In this document: positions 26,281 through 35,730 of the stretch, in pieces | How positions within the stretch are numbered: the first letter of the stretch is position 1 | Layout of the letters: every line of letters starts with the position of its first letter | DNA from: Leptospira bouyouniensis | GTDB lineage: Bacteria > Spirochaetota > Leptospiria > Leptospirales > Leptospiraceae | Reading direction: 5' to 3' | Assembly: GCF_004769525.1 (NCBI RefSeq) | Contig: NZ_RQFT01000011.1 | Location: forward strand, 310,001-374,000 | DNA length: 64,000 bases | Made by a program: the position numbers and the translations under genes | The notes under the pieces: model-generated | The model's database searches: none | Told to the model about the DNA's origin: nothing | What the model saw: the letters and a program-made list of their open reading frames with translations, nothing else

Positions 26281-27145
26281 TTGTTCTCGTTTTTTAAAAG
26301 AGAGGTGGAAGGATTCTTCCACCTTTCTTGTTTCTAATCGAAAACCAATTTTGAATTATAAAATCTGCTTAGTCCTTTTTTTACACTTCCAACTAACAAC
26401 AATACTTGCTGAATCCAAAAAAAATATCCAACCTCCTGAAGGTGATGGGATTACGATTATTGTCGAAAAAGGGCAAACTTTAAGTATCATATCCAAAACC
26501 TATTTGGATGATCCTAGAAAATGGAAAGAACTTCTCAAATCGAATCAAATTGATAACCCAAATCTTATCATTCCAGGTATGAAATTGTGGATTCCTAAAA
26601 GTTTGGGGAAAAAACCACTCGCCGACTTACAACGGTTTACTGGGACTACAGAAGTTTTAAAAATATCCCAAAAACAAAATGATTGGGCAAAAGCGACCAA
26701 CGGGGAAGGTCTTTATGCTAAAGATGAGGTACGAACGTTAAAAGAATCGGAAGCACAATTCGTATTCCTCTCAGGTTCTCGTTTTGAAATCACAGAAAAT
26801 AGTCATGTCATCATGGAACGCGGCAAAACAGATACTGAACCTGATGAACTTTTTTTAAGACAAGGACGCATTCGCTCCCTCATTCCCAAAACAAAATCAC
26901 CAAACCAAAAGATGTTTTTACTCAAAACAGAATCAGCCGAATCAGTTGTCAAAGGTACAGACTTTCTGACAGAAGTGGATGGAAATGGAAATACAACTCT
27001 TAGTTGTTACGAAGGCGCTGTTTCTGTCACTGCGGAGAAAGTCACAGTGCAAGTAAACGCAGGTTTTGCTACTTATGTGGAAAAAGGAAAAGCCCCTTTA
27101 AAACCCTTCTCTGTCCCAAATCCTCCAATACCTGAAAACAAATGA
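26255..27145 (+). CDS. LysM plus FecR-domain envelope protein
   Basis: A 296-residue protein with an N-terminal signal or anchor (hydrophobic ICLVLFLHFQLTTILA about residues 38-53). A LysM peptidoglycan-binding domain follows (about 65-115: IIVEKGQTLSIISKTYLDDPRKWKELL, then IIPGMKLWIP), and then a FecR domain (about 135-275: DEVRTLKESEAQFVFLSGSRFEI, LRQGRIRSL, ESVVKGTDFLTEVDG, YEGAVSV). FecR domains elsewhere sense an envelope signal and act on partner proteins. No sigma factor is nearby; instead an Ig-like protein and a SpoIIE phosphatase follow in tight order, with 4-base overlap to the first. The ribosome site is in the inverted repeat described separately. Confidence 0.85.
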   Translation: MNNQNLLKTCSRFLKERWKDSSTFLVSNRKPILNYKICLVLFLHFQLTTILAESKKNIQPPEGDGITIIVEKGQTLSIISKTYLDDPRKWKELLKSNQIDNPNLIIPGMKLWIPKSLGKKPLADLQRFTGTTEVLKISQKQNDWAKATNGEGLYAKDEVRTLKESEAQFVFLSGSRFEITENSHVIMERGKTDTEPDELFLRQGRIRSLIPKTKSPNQKMFLLKTESAESVVKGTDFLTEVDGNGNTTLSCYEGAVSVTAEKVTVQVNAGFATYVEKGKAPLKPFSVPNPPIPENK

Positions 27146-28065
27146 ATGATTGGTGTTATCAATTAAAATATTTTTATCTATTATGCATAGTCATCGGGTT
27201 TTCCAACCCGTTGGTTTCCAAACAAATCCAATTTTCACTTGTTCCTGACAGAGACGACATCATCCAATACGAGATTGAACTATGGAAAACTGAAAATCTA
27301 GAACAAGAAATTCCGTTTCGCGTTTTGTCAAACCCTGGACCTATCAATTTATTCATTCCTGATGGATATGAATACTTTCGGATACGTGCAGTGGCAAAAC
27401 GAAAAGTAAGAGGTTATTGGACTGAACTGTATCAAACGGGTCAATTTGGCAAATCAGTTAAAACAAAAGAAAAACCAATCGCAAAAGTGCAAGCCAAAAC
27501 AGATGTACTTGTTCCCATTCCCACTAGAGAAGGTGCTTCCGAATTTTACTTAACAACAAATAAAATCGCAATTGTCCCAGTCACGATTGGAAAAAATTTT
27601 AGAATCAAATTCAGAATCAATGGTGGGCCTTGGCAAAAAGATAGTTCACCACAATTAAACTTTGAGAAGGATGGAAGTTACCGATTAGAATACCAGGTCA
27701 CTAATGAATTGGGGGTATCTGATGGGATGCAAGTTTGGGAATTTAAAGTTGATACAACCCCACCTGAATCATCCATTCGTTTTTTGAATCCACCTTTTTT
27801 CCAAAGGGGAACTTCTTTTATTTCTCCTAAAAATCCCTTACAAGTTTTTGCCACAGATACTGGATCGGGTATCAATACCATACGATATAGAACATCGTGT
27901 AAGGGTGCACCATTTACAGAATATTATGTTTGGAATGATTCCTCTTGGGCTGATATCCAAAGTAATTGTTTGGATAACTTTCGTTTGGAAATTAGTGCTG
28001 TTGATCGTTTAGGTAATGAAGAAATTCCAAAACAAATTTTATTTCAAAAAATGAAACAGGATTAG
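27142..28065 (+). CDS. Exported Ig-like beta-sandwich protein
   Basis: A 307-residue exported protein with a signal sequence in the first 26 residues (YFYLLCIVIGFSNPLVS). The mature part appears to be all beta: a fibronectin-like first unit (FSLVPDRDDIIQYEIELWKT to YFRIRAVAKRKVRGYWTEL) and two units with the VDTTPPES and TDTGSGINTIRYRT patterns found in OmpL47-type and other bacterial Ig-like repeats. Function is unknown; a binding or structural role at the cell wall is likely given the LysM-FecR protein before it. ATGA overlap upstream, 3 bases to the phosphatase gene downstream. Confidence 0.7.
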   Translation: MNDWCYQLKYFYLLCIVIGFSNPLVSKQIQFSLVPDRDDIIQYEIELWKTENLEQEIPFRVLSNPGPINLFIPDGYEYFRIRAVAKRKVRGYWTELYQTGQFGKSVKTKEKPIAKVQAKTDVLVPIPTREGASEFYLTTNKIAIVPVTIGKNFRIKFRINGGPWQKDSSPQLNFEKDGSYRLEYQVTNELGVSDGMQVWEFKVDTTPPESSIRFLNPPFFQRGTSFISPKNPLQVFATDTGSGINTIRYRTSCKGAPFTEYYVWNDSSWADIQSNCLDNFRLEISAVDRLGNEEIPKQILFQKMKQD

Positions 28066-28068
28066 TTT

Positions 28069-29982
28069 GTGAATCGAGTTTTAGATAAACTTCGCAGTGT
28101 TTACTCGAATTTTATCTATGTCATTCAAACAAAATCTTTCTATAAACTCTTTTTATCACTCGTATTACTTATCATTATGCCATATTCAATCATTGCGGGA
28201 AGGATGATTTACTTTGAATATAATAATGCATTGGACTGGAACCAAAGATTCCAATTGATTCGTATCCAACTGCTAGCGATTGATATCGAAAACCAAATCC
28301 AAGATAAACTACAAAATGAATTCTCAAAACCAAAAAATAATCTAGCTACCAAAAAGAATCGAAAAGAGATTAATACATTCTGTGAGTATGTCTCACCTTC
28401 TAAAAGTGAAGAAATTGATTTCCAAATGGTTCAATGCCATTTTGAGGAAACTAAACTATCTTACTTCCTAATTTCAGATGGTAATAGTTTCCGTGTATAC
28501 CCTACAACTTTCCTTGAAGAAGCACTCCTTGATTCACCTTTCAGTGATCCAAATGAAGGATTATTTTTATTGAACGAAACCGGGAATTATGGTATTTCCG
28601 GTTTCATTGAAGATGAGTTTTTAGTTTCCGATGAATGGAAAGAAAAAGCCAAACTTTCGCTTCAAACTAATTCAAATGTTCCCACTTTAAAAGAAGTAAC
28701 AAAGAATGATTTAGATTTTTTCCTTGTTGGTGTACCTTTATACGGACTGCCAATTCACCTTTTTGTAGTGAGTCCAATTAATTTAGTATTACAACCAATC
28801 ATTTCAACATTAAAAACCAATGTGTTTACTTTGTCTGGGATTCTATTGTTTACATTCTTTTTTTCTATTTTTATTTCATTAAAGGAAATCGAATCAAAAC
28901 AAAAATTAAAGTTAATTCTAAATGAATTTCCACATGCGGCTGTTTTATTTGACGCAAAAGGAAAAGTTTTATTAGAAAATTCAAATATTGAACCAAAGAT
29001 TCAAATTAAGGACTTATTTATATACCAAGATTCACTTGTCACATTTTTGCAAAAAGAAGTATTAGAATTTTTAAAAAAAATTAAAGATCAAAAAGATGAA
29101 GAACAGCAACTCCGTAAAGAAGTGTTAGAAGTATATAATAAAGATGGAATAAACCTATTAATAGAAATCACTTACCAAATTTGGTATTTAGAACAAAACA
29201 ATCAATTTGCGAGTGGTGCTTTAATTCTCGTGGAAAATATTACCAGAAAACGATTAGAGTTTGAACGAGAGATGGAATACGCAAGGGATCTTCAAAAAAA
29301 ATACCTTCCCGCTCGTTTACAAATTTTTCCTAAATTAGACTACGAAATTTTATATAAACCTCTGATCCAAGTCGGTGGAGATTATTATGATTATATCGAT
29401 TTAGGCAATAATCGATATATATTTGCTATGGGGGATGTGATTGGACATGGTGTAAAAGCGGCAATGATGATGACAGTACTCAAGGTATTATTTCATCAAA
29501 TTGCTAAAACAGAATCGGATCCAAGATTCATTTTAATAAAAATGAATGAAGGGATCACAACACATTTTCCTGATCCGTATGCATTTGTCCCTTTTTTATT
29601 TCTCCTATTTGATATGAACACAAATCAAGTGTATTATGGAAATGCCGGTCATCCAGGTATGGTTCATTACAAAAAAGATGGATCTTGCTGTTATGAGAAA
29701 ATAAATCCAATGTTTGGATTATTACCTAAAATGAATCCAAAAATATTGGAATTTCCAATTGTAAAAGGCGAACGATTTTATCTTTTTACTGACGGATTAA
29801 AAGACGTAGAAAATCGTAAAAAAGAGAAAATATGGGAAAACGAACTTATGTTATTTTTTGATCAAATGTCTAACAATCACATATCATTCGTAAAACAAGA
29901 ATTAGATTTTAAAATTCGATCTTATGCTGAAGGCAGCGAATTATTAGATGATATCACTTGGATTGGAATCGATGTTATTTAA
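28069..29982 (+). CDS. Membrane SpoIIE-type PP2C phosphatase with extracytoplasmic sensor
   Basis: A 637-residue protein, GTG start. Membrane helices at about 26-46 and 246-268 bracket an external sensor domain. A PAS-like or coiled linker follows, and then a SpoIIE/PP2C phosphatase domain (about 415-637). Catalytic metal-binding segments are intact: GGDYYDYIDL, MGDVIGHGVKAA, FTDGLKDVENR and DDITWIGIDV. Such enzymes dephosphorylate anti-sigma-factor antagonists or similar switch proteins. No partner is encoded nearby. Third gene of the LysM-FecR module, so the envelope proteins before it may tune its sensor. It abuts convergent prfC with no gap. Confidence 0.87.
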   Translation: MNRVLDKLRSVYSNFIYVIQTKSFYKLFLSLVLLIIMPYSIIAGRMIYFEYNNALDWNQRFQLIRIQLLAIDIENQIQDKLQNEFSKPKNNLATKKNRKEINTFCEYVSPSKSEEIDFQMVQCHFEETKLSYFLISDGNSFRVYPTTFLEEALLDSPFSDPNEGLFLLNETGNYGISGFIEDEFLVSDEWKEKAKLSLQTNSNVPTLKEVTKNDLDFFLVGVPLYGLPIHLFVVSPINLVLQPIISTLKTNVFTLSGILLFTFFFSIFISLKEIESKQKLKLILNEFPHAAVLFDAKGKVLLENSNIEPKIQIKDLFIYQDSLVTFLQKEVLEFLKKIKDQKDEEQQLRKEVLEVYNKDGINLLIEITYQIWYLEQNNQFASGALILVENITRKRLEFEREMEYARDLQKKYLPARLQIFPKLDYEILYKPLIQVGGDYYDYIDLGNNRYIFAMGDVIGHGVKAAMMMTVLKVLFHQIAKTESDPRFILIKMNEGITTHFPDPYAFVPFLFLLFDMNTNQVYYGNAGHPGMVHYKKDGSCCYEKINPMFGLLPKMNPKILEFPIVKGERFYLFTDGLKDVENRKKEKIWENELMLFFDQMSNNHISFVKQELDFKIRSYAEGSELLDDITWIGIDVI

Positions 29983-31572
29983 TCATTCTTCCAAAGGAGG
30001 ATTTTCTAATAACTCAATCCCTTCATTGTTTTTATGAAAATAATTCATGTCCCATTCTGTATCAAATAACAAAGCCATATTGCCAAACAAATCTTCTACT
30101 AAGTTTGCGTTAGAAGGTATTTTTGCTCGATCATCTTTTTTTACCCATCGAGATATCCCATAAGGCAAAATATGTATGGTAGTTTCAGCACCATACTCAT
30201 CTTTTAAACGCCTCTGAAACACTTCAAATTGTAACTTACCCATAGCACCAATAATTGGAACACCACCACCTATTGTACGTGATGTGAACAAATGCAGAAT
30301 TCCTTCTTCAGCAAGTTGGTCCAATCCTTTTTTAAATGATTTGAGTTGCAGAGTGTCCTTACATGAGATCGTTGCAAATAATTCAGGAGCAAAACTTGGT
30401 AACGGTCGTAACGGTGGTGTGTTTCCAGTTGAAAGGACATCTCCGATTTTATAAGTACCAGGATTCACTAAACCAATAATATCACCTGGATATGCTAAAT
30501 CGACAGTGTTTCTATCCTGACCAAAAAAAGCAAAACTAGAGGATAATTTAACTGGTTTATCCAAACGATTGTGGTTTACATTTAATCCGCGTTCAAAAAC
30601 GCCAGAACATATTCTTAAAAACGCAATTCGGTCTCTGTGGGCCTTATTCATGTTAGCTTGCACTTTAAAGACGAAGGCACTAAATGGAGCATTAACTGGA
30701 TCTAAATAGTTTCCATCACGAAGCGGAATGTGGTCTGGTCCTGGCGCCAAATCTAAAAATTTATTTAGAAACAATTCAATTCCAAAATTGTTAACTGCCG
30801 AACCAAAATAAACTGGAGTTTCTTTTCCTAACAAAAATGAATTTTTGTCTAACTGTCCAATTCCATTTTCAACCAAGTCGATTTGTTCACGGAATGCAGA
30901 AACAATTTCTTCATCAAATTGTTCATCTAAACTTGGATCATTAGGACCTGCCATTCGAAATCCAGCTTTTTGTTTCCCACCTGGAGTACGATCAAAAAGG
31001 TAAAGTTGCTCATCTCGTAAATCATACACTCCTTTAAAATCAAAACCTGTTCCGAGTGGCCATACATCAGGCACAGCTTTGATTCCAAGAACTTTTTCGA
31101 TTTCATCCAAAAGTGCGTATAAATCTTTTGTTGGACGATCCATCTTATTGATAAAAGTGATGATTGGTATCCCTCGATCTCGACAAACTCTGAACAATTT
31201 TATTGTTTGTGGTTCAACACCTTTACCAGCATCTAATACCATCACTGCGGTATCAGCTGCCATCAGAGTACGGTAGGTATCTTCGGAAAAATCTTCGTGT
31301 CCCGGCGTATCGAGTAAATTGAGGATATGGTTTTTGTATTCAAATTGCAGCGCTGCTGAAGTAATCGAAATCCCCCTTTCTTTTTCCATCGCCATCCAGT
31401 CCGAAGTTGCCGATTTCCCTTCTTTTTTCGCTTTAACTGCTCCGGCCAATTGAATGGCACCTCCGTAAAGAAGTAACTTTTCGGTTAAGGTGGTTTTCCC
31501 CGCATCTGGGTGGGCAATGATGGCAAAGGTTTTCCTTCGACCGACTTCTTTTTCGATAATTTCAGGCGACAT
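29983..31572 (-). CDS. prfC: Peptide chain release factor 3
   Basis: Translation GTPase that removes RF1/RF2 from the ribosome after peptide release. At 529 residues it has the normal RF3 length. GTPase motifs are complete: AHPDAGKTT (P-loop), the switch I region with RGISIT, DTPGHEDFSEDTYRTL and NKMDRP. RF3 rather than EF-G is shown by AIQLAGAVKAKKEGKSATSDWM near the start and the C-terminal VPIIGAMGKLQFEVFQ. ATG at 31572. The gene stands alone, convergent with the phosphatase gene and divergent from the NHL-repeat gene. Confidence 0.95.
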   Translation of the reverse strand: MSPEIIEKEVGRRKTFAIIAHPDAGKTTLTEKLLLYGGAIQLAGAVKAKKEGKSATSDWMAMEKERGISITSAALQFEYKNHILNLLDTPGHEDFSEDTYRTLMAADTAVMVLDAGKGVEPQTIKLFRVCRDRGIPIITFINKMDRPTKDLYALLDEIEKVLGIKAVPDVWPLGTGFDFKGVYDLRDEQLYLFDRTPGGKQKAGFRMAGPNDPSLDEQFDEEIVSAFREQIDLVENGIGQLDKNSFLLGKETPVYFGSAVNNFGIELFLNKFLDLAPGPDHIPLRDGNYLDPVNAPFSAFVFKVQANMNKAHRDRIAFLRICSGVFERGLNVNHNRLDKPVKLSSSFAFFGQDRNTVDLAYPGDIIGLVNPGTYKIGDVLSTGNTPPLRPLPSFAPELFATISCKDTLQLKSFKKGLDQLAEEGILHLFTSRTIGGGVPIIGAMGKLQFEVFQRRLKDEYGAETTIHILPYGISRWVKKDDRAKIPSNANLVEDLFGNMALLFDTEWDMNYFHKNNEGIELLENPPLEE

Positions 31573-31653
31573 AATGACTATTCCATATTGCCTAAATTGG
31601 CGATTCTGTCGAGAATAAAGAAAGTTCTAGGTTTCCTTTCTCCAAGGAAGGGG

Positions 31654-31682
31654 TTGACTTCAGAATTATGTCCCTTTAAATT
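31654..31682 (+). promoter_or_regulatory. Predicted sigma70-type promoter for the NHL/TPR operon
   Basis: TTGACT (31654-31659) and TAAATT (31677-31682) are exactly 17 bases apart in the 131-base prfC/NHL gap. The start of transcription would fall near 31689, about 15 bases before the TTG start, with GGGAGAG as ribosome site between. Confidence 0.5.
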
Positions 31683-31703
31683 GGGGGACAGAGGGAGAGT
31701 TTT

Positions 31704-33737
31704 TTGCGAAAGTTTGCCACCACTATCTTTCTTTTGGTCTGCACCCAAATCTTACCTCTAGACTTTCCCAATTTTTCCCTGGGTGAAGAGAATGCCAAGG
31801 AAGAATTCAAACGTGGACTTACCTATAAAAATTTAAGAGAATATTCTGCTGCCAAAGAACGTTTTCAAAAGGCAGTAAATTTAAAGAAAGATTTCCATTT
31901 AGCACGTCTCGAACTTGCAAACAACTATTACTTATTAGGTGAATGGGAAGAGGCCTTAGACGAATTAGAAATATTAGCTTCCAAAGCAAAAAATGATCTT
32001 CTCATCACAAATAAAATTGAAACTCTCCGTTTAGCAATCGCAGGTGGTGTTACCGAAAAAGATAGGATATATTTTAAAACGATAGATGGAGATGCGATTC
32101 GTGGGTTTAGATTTCGAAATCCAGTTGATATTACTTTTGATGAAGATGGGAATTTTTACGTTGCTGGATTTGATACAGCGAATGTCATAAAATTCAATGC
32201 AGCGGGTACACCTATTTCCAATTGGAGAGGTGGCATCACTCGTAAACTAGAAAGGCCTGTTTCCCTTGTTTACCATAATCAAAAAATTTACATTGCTGAT
32301 TTTTCTCGAGACGAAGTATTAGTTTTTGACCTGAATGGAAGTTTTTTATTTTCAATTGGAGGTCCAGGCAAAGGTCCAGGTTTATTTAGAGGGCCCTCTT
32401 CTATTTGTTTTGATCCCTCTGGAAATTTGTATGTGGCTGATTCAGGAAATGGTAGAATCCAAAAATTCAATGCAAAGGGACAATTCGTATTAGAAATTTT
32501 AGGAATCGGAAACTCGAAATTGATCAATCCATCCGGGATTACAATCGATGCAAACAAACTATATGTTGTAGATAAAGATAAATTACAAGTACTCATTTTT
32601 GATGGTGACGGAAATACACTCGAAACCATTTCAAAACCTGAGTGGAAAAAACCTCGAAACATAAAAATTCTAGAAAATCAGATTTTTCTAACGGATGAGT
32701 TATCTGGCATTTGGTCGTATTCTTTATTAAATGGTGATTGGAGTTTGCTTCCAAAATTTCGAGATAAAAAAGGTGTTTACCGAGTATTGTTTCGTCCGTT
32801 TGCCACCAACATGGATGGAACAGGAAGTTTGTATTTTGTAGATTTTGGTAAACATAGGATTGATATATTTTCTCAAAAAAATAATCTTTTATCAAATTTA
32901 GATTTAAAAATTGAATCAATTGATACTTCAGACTTTCCTAATATTCACATTTACACACGTGTAAAAAACAGAGCAGGCAAAGAATTAATCGGCATCGATA
33001 GACTCAGTTTTCGAATTTTCGAAAATGATAATATGACGCCATTATTTTCATTAGCAAACAAAAACAAAATCAACCAAAAACTACACATCGCAATGGTGTT
33101 TGAAAACAGCGATCAACTCAAAAAAGGGAAATTGAATTTGGAAGATGGACTGTTGCCACTCTTTCGTTCTCTTCATGATAGTGACAATATTTCGCTTTAC
33201 AGAGCTGGAAAAGATAGCCAGCTAATTTTGCCAGAGACAGTTTCACTTCGTGATATTTTAGCCAAAATCAGGGACAGCCAATCGGAAGAAAAACATAATT
33301 TTGGTAAAGCAAGTATTGCTGCACTTAAGAAACTTTCAATGGAAACAGGACCTAAGATATTAGTATATTTAGTCTCAAAAGAATCTAAGGAAGATAGTTT
33401 TTACCAATACCAAAAGTCACGTATTGTCTCCTATGCAAAGGCTCATTCCATTCCTATTTATGTATTAACTACGAATCCCAACCCAACTTTCGAAGAATCA
33501 TGGTCTGATATAACAGGGCCAACCAATGGAAAGTATATTTTTTTAGATGGCGAAGGTGAAGAACGTGATTTATACAAACATTTTAGATCTCATACTGACT
33601 ATCGTTATATTCTTTCCTATAAAACAGATACAAATCCTGAACTAATTAACCGGTATATCAAAATAGGTATCGGCGTGGATCACAGAGGGGTGAAAGGAAG
33701 GGATGAAGGAGGATATTTTGTTCCAGAACCTCGTTAA
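31704..33737 (+). CDS. Exported TPR/NHL-propeller/VWA-like protein
   Basis: A 677-residue exported protein starting at TTG (signal peptide RKFATTIFLLVCTQILPLDF). Order: two TPR units (about 28-100, AKEEFKRGLTYKNLREYSAAKERFQKA), an NHL-type six-bladed propeller (about 115-405, with repeats such as SSICFDPSGNLYVADSGNGRIQKF), and a C-terminal von Willebrand A-like domain (about 430-660, KLHIAMVFENSDQ to KILVYLVSKES). The metal-site DxSxS of true VWA domains is not kept (ENSDQ), so metal-dependent adhesion is doubtful. Likely a surface or periplasmic interaction hub. It overlaps the next TPR gene and has its own promoter. Confidence 0.75.
   Translation: MRKFATTIFLLVCTQILPLDFPNFSLGEENAKEEFKRGLTYKNLREYSAAKERFQKAVNLKKDFHLARLELANNYYLLGEWEEALDELEILASKAKNDLLITNKIETLRLAIAGGVTEKDRIYFKTIDGDAIRGFRFRNPVDITFDEDGNFYVAGFDTANVIKFNAAGTPISNWRGGITRKLERPVSLVYHNQKIYIADFSRDEVLVFDLNGSFLFSIGGPGKGPGLFRGPSSICFDPSGNLYVADSGNGRIQKFNAKGQFVLEILGIGNSKLINPSGITIDANKLYVVDKDKLQVLIFDGDGNTLETISKPEWKKPRNIKILENQIFLTDELSGIWSYSLLNGDWSLLPKFRDKKGVYRVLFRPFATNMDGTGSLYFVDFGKHRIDIFSQKNNLLSNLDLKIESIDTSDFPNIHIYTRVKNRAGKELIGIDRLSFRIFENDNMTPLFSLANKNKINQKLHIAMVFENSDQLKKGKLNLEDGLLPLFRSLHDSDNISLYRAGKDSQLILPETVSLRDILAKIRDSQSEEKHNFGKASIAALKKLSMETGPKILVYLVSKESKEDSFYQYQKSRIVSYAKAHSIPIYVLTTNPNPTFEESWSDITGPTNGKYIFLDGEGEERDLYKHFRSHTDYRYILSYKTDTNPELINRYIKIGIGVDHRGVKGRDEGGYFVPEPR
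33706..33720 (+). promoter_or_regulatory. Strong ribosome site deciding the start of the second TPR gene
   Basis: AAGGAGG (33706-33712) stands 5 bases before an in-frame TTG at 33718. The frame also has an ATG at 33703, but that codon lies upstream of the ribosome site, so TTG is favoured. Confidence 0.65.
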
Positions 33738-35730
33738 CCGAAAAGTATTATGTTTTTCTTTATTAACTTTGTTTTTTTCAATAAACTTTTTATCCGCAGA
33801 ATCAACTGCATTGGAAGATATTGCAGAAGCAAAAATATATCTATCAGGAAATAATTGTAGGAAAGCAATCCCACTATTCCAATCTGCATTACAAAAGAAT
33901 CGAAACTCTATCGATGCAAAGTTAGGTATTGCCGATTGTAGTATCAAATTAGGTTCTTATAAAGAAAGTAAAAAGTTTTATTTGGAAATCCTTCAACGGG
34001 AATCTAAATACATTCCAGCCGTTACAGGATTATCCGAAATTTATTTATTGGAAGAAGATTTTAAGGCGATAGGCACTTTAATCCAACCTTTACTTTTAGA
34101 ATATCCGAACCATACTGGTCTTCGGATTACGGAAGCCAAATCCTTATTAAAACAAGGGAAAGTTGATTCAGCGTTATATAAAATCAAAAATTTATCTGAA
34201 AAACTCGATGATCCATCAGATTTATTAAAGATGTTGGCTGAATTGTATTTTTCAAAGAAACAATTTGACCTAGCCTTAGAAACAATCGATTCTTATACCA
34301 AAAAAGAACCTAATGACCCTTTTGGATTTTCATTTAAAGCCAAGGTATTATTATATGAAAACTATTTTAATCCAAGTTCATTATTAACTATTTTACCAAA
34401 TGTTAAAGACTCATTGGAAAATGCTTTAAATTTAGATTCTAAGAATGAAGAAGCACGTTTTTATTATGTATACCATGATCTAATTCTTGCAAATGCAAAT
34501 AGTGACAAATCTCTAAAGACAAAAGCATTTAAGACAATTTACGAACTTGCACGTGAATATCCTGACAATCAACTGTACCACAGTTTGGAAGCAAACATCG
34601 CCTGGGAACTTGGAGAAACAAAATTTGCATCTTACCATTACAGAAGAGCCTTGAGTTTAGATGATTTAGATGAAATACTTAGGTTTGAAGCAGAAGAGTA
34701 TGTGATCGAATTTGAAAAGGAAGAGTCGAAACTTAGAAGAGAGTTAGGTGAATATAGAAAAGATAGATACTATTCCGAAAAACATTCATTATATCACAAA
34801 AGTAGTTTATTTCATTTATTTCGAGCACGCGACCTGAGTTCTCAAACACCAATCATTCGCAAAGAATTATTGGAATTTTATAACCAATCGGGAGATGCAG
34901 TCAAATACACCAATTTACTTTTACGACTTAGAGAAGAAGATCCAAATTCTTTTAAATTACAAAACAAATTGGAATTTGTAATTAAAAACTTAAAGGAATC
35001 AATTGAATTTAAAGAAGGTTTTTTACAAATCGAACCCAATTCGGTTTTAGAAAAGACGGTTAGATATAGTCCAGAAGTATATGTTTTTGATTTGGAATCT
35101 ATTTCTCCATTTCCAGATCATTTACAAGCTGGAAGATTATTTGCAGAAGCATTACGATACCAATTGAAACATATGTTATCGGTTCGAGTGGTCGAAGGGA
35201 GTGAATTTAAACAGATTCGGAATTTATTAAAAGAATCAAGTTATCACCCCTATTCACAAACGATTCCGTTTACCATTGATAATTTACATCATCTGGATAC
35301 AAAAAGAAGGAATGCATCGAAAATACGGTATGTGGTACATGGTCGATACCAAATTCAGAATGGTGATATCAAATTGGAAATTTCCATTTATGACAGGAAT
35401 CAATTAAAAGATATTGTTACTTGGAAAACAAACCAAAGAGGTCGAGATAGTTTACCTACAATCGTTCACAGGATTTCAGAACAGATAAAGAGTAACCTAC
35501 CTATCGAAGGAAAAATATTAAAAGTAAAAAAGGACGAGGTCATCATCTCTCTTGGAAAAGATGATGGATTAAAATCAAATTCAAAACTACAATTCCAGAG
35601 AAGAGGAAAAACATTGTTTGAAGGCGAAATAATCACTTTAGGTAAATCCATTGCTAGCATCAAACCAAAACAACGAGGTTGGGAAAAAGAACTTGCTACA
35701 GGTGATGACGTGATTCTTTCAAAGGACTGA
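33718..35730 (+). CDS. Exported TPR protein with CsgG/FlgO-like C-terminal region
   Basis: A 670-residue protein. The signal peptide (VLCFSLLTLFFSINFLSA) is followed by TPR-like helical repeats to about residue 440 (for example AKIYLSGNNCRKAIPLFQSA and KKQFDLALETIDSYTKK). The C-terminal region (SPEVYVFDLESISPFPDHLQ to IRYVVHGRYQ) resembles the nucleotide-binding-like fold of CsgG/FlgO proteins, and the last 65 residues (GKILKVKKDEVIISLGKDDGLK) resemble the FlgT C-terminal beta domain. Probably an outer-membrane-associated assembly factor in the periplasm. It overlaps the NHL/VWA gene and its 3' end overlaps a convergent gene by 35 bases. Confidence 0.68.
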   Translation: MFQNLVNRKVLCFSLLTLFFSINFLSAESTALEDIAEAKIYLSGNNCRKAIPLFQSALQKNRNSIDAKLGIADCSIKLGSYKESKKFYLEILQRESKYIPAVTGLSEIYLLEEDFKAIGTLIQPLLLEYPNHTGLRITEAKSLLKQGKVDSALYKIKNLSEKLDDPSDLLKMLAELYFSKKQFDLALETIDSYTKKEPNDPFGFSFKAKVLLYENYFNPSSLLTILPNVKDSLENALNLDSKNEEARFYYVYHDLILANANSDKSLKTKAFKTIYELAREYPDNQLYHSLEANIAWELGETKFASYHYRRALSLDDLDEILRFEAEEYVIEFEKEESKLRRELGEYRKDRYYSEKHSLYHKSSLFHLFRARDLSSQTPIIRKELLEFYNQSGDAVKYTNLLLRLREEDPNSFKLQNKLEFVIKNLKESIEFKEGFLQIEPNSVLEKTVRYSPEVYVFDLESISPFPDHLQAGRLFAEALRYQLKHMLSVRVVEGSEFKQIRNLLKESSYHPYSQTIPFTIDNLHHLDTKRRNASKIRYVVHGRYQIQNGDIKLEISIYDRNQLKDIVTWKTNQRGRDSLPTIVHRISEQIKSNLPIEGKILKVKKDEVIISLGKDDGLKSNSKLQFQRRGKTLFEGEIITLGKSIASIKPKQRGWEKELATGDDVILSKD

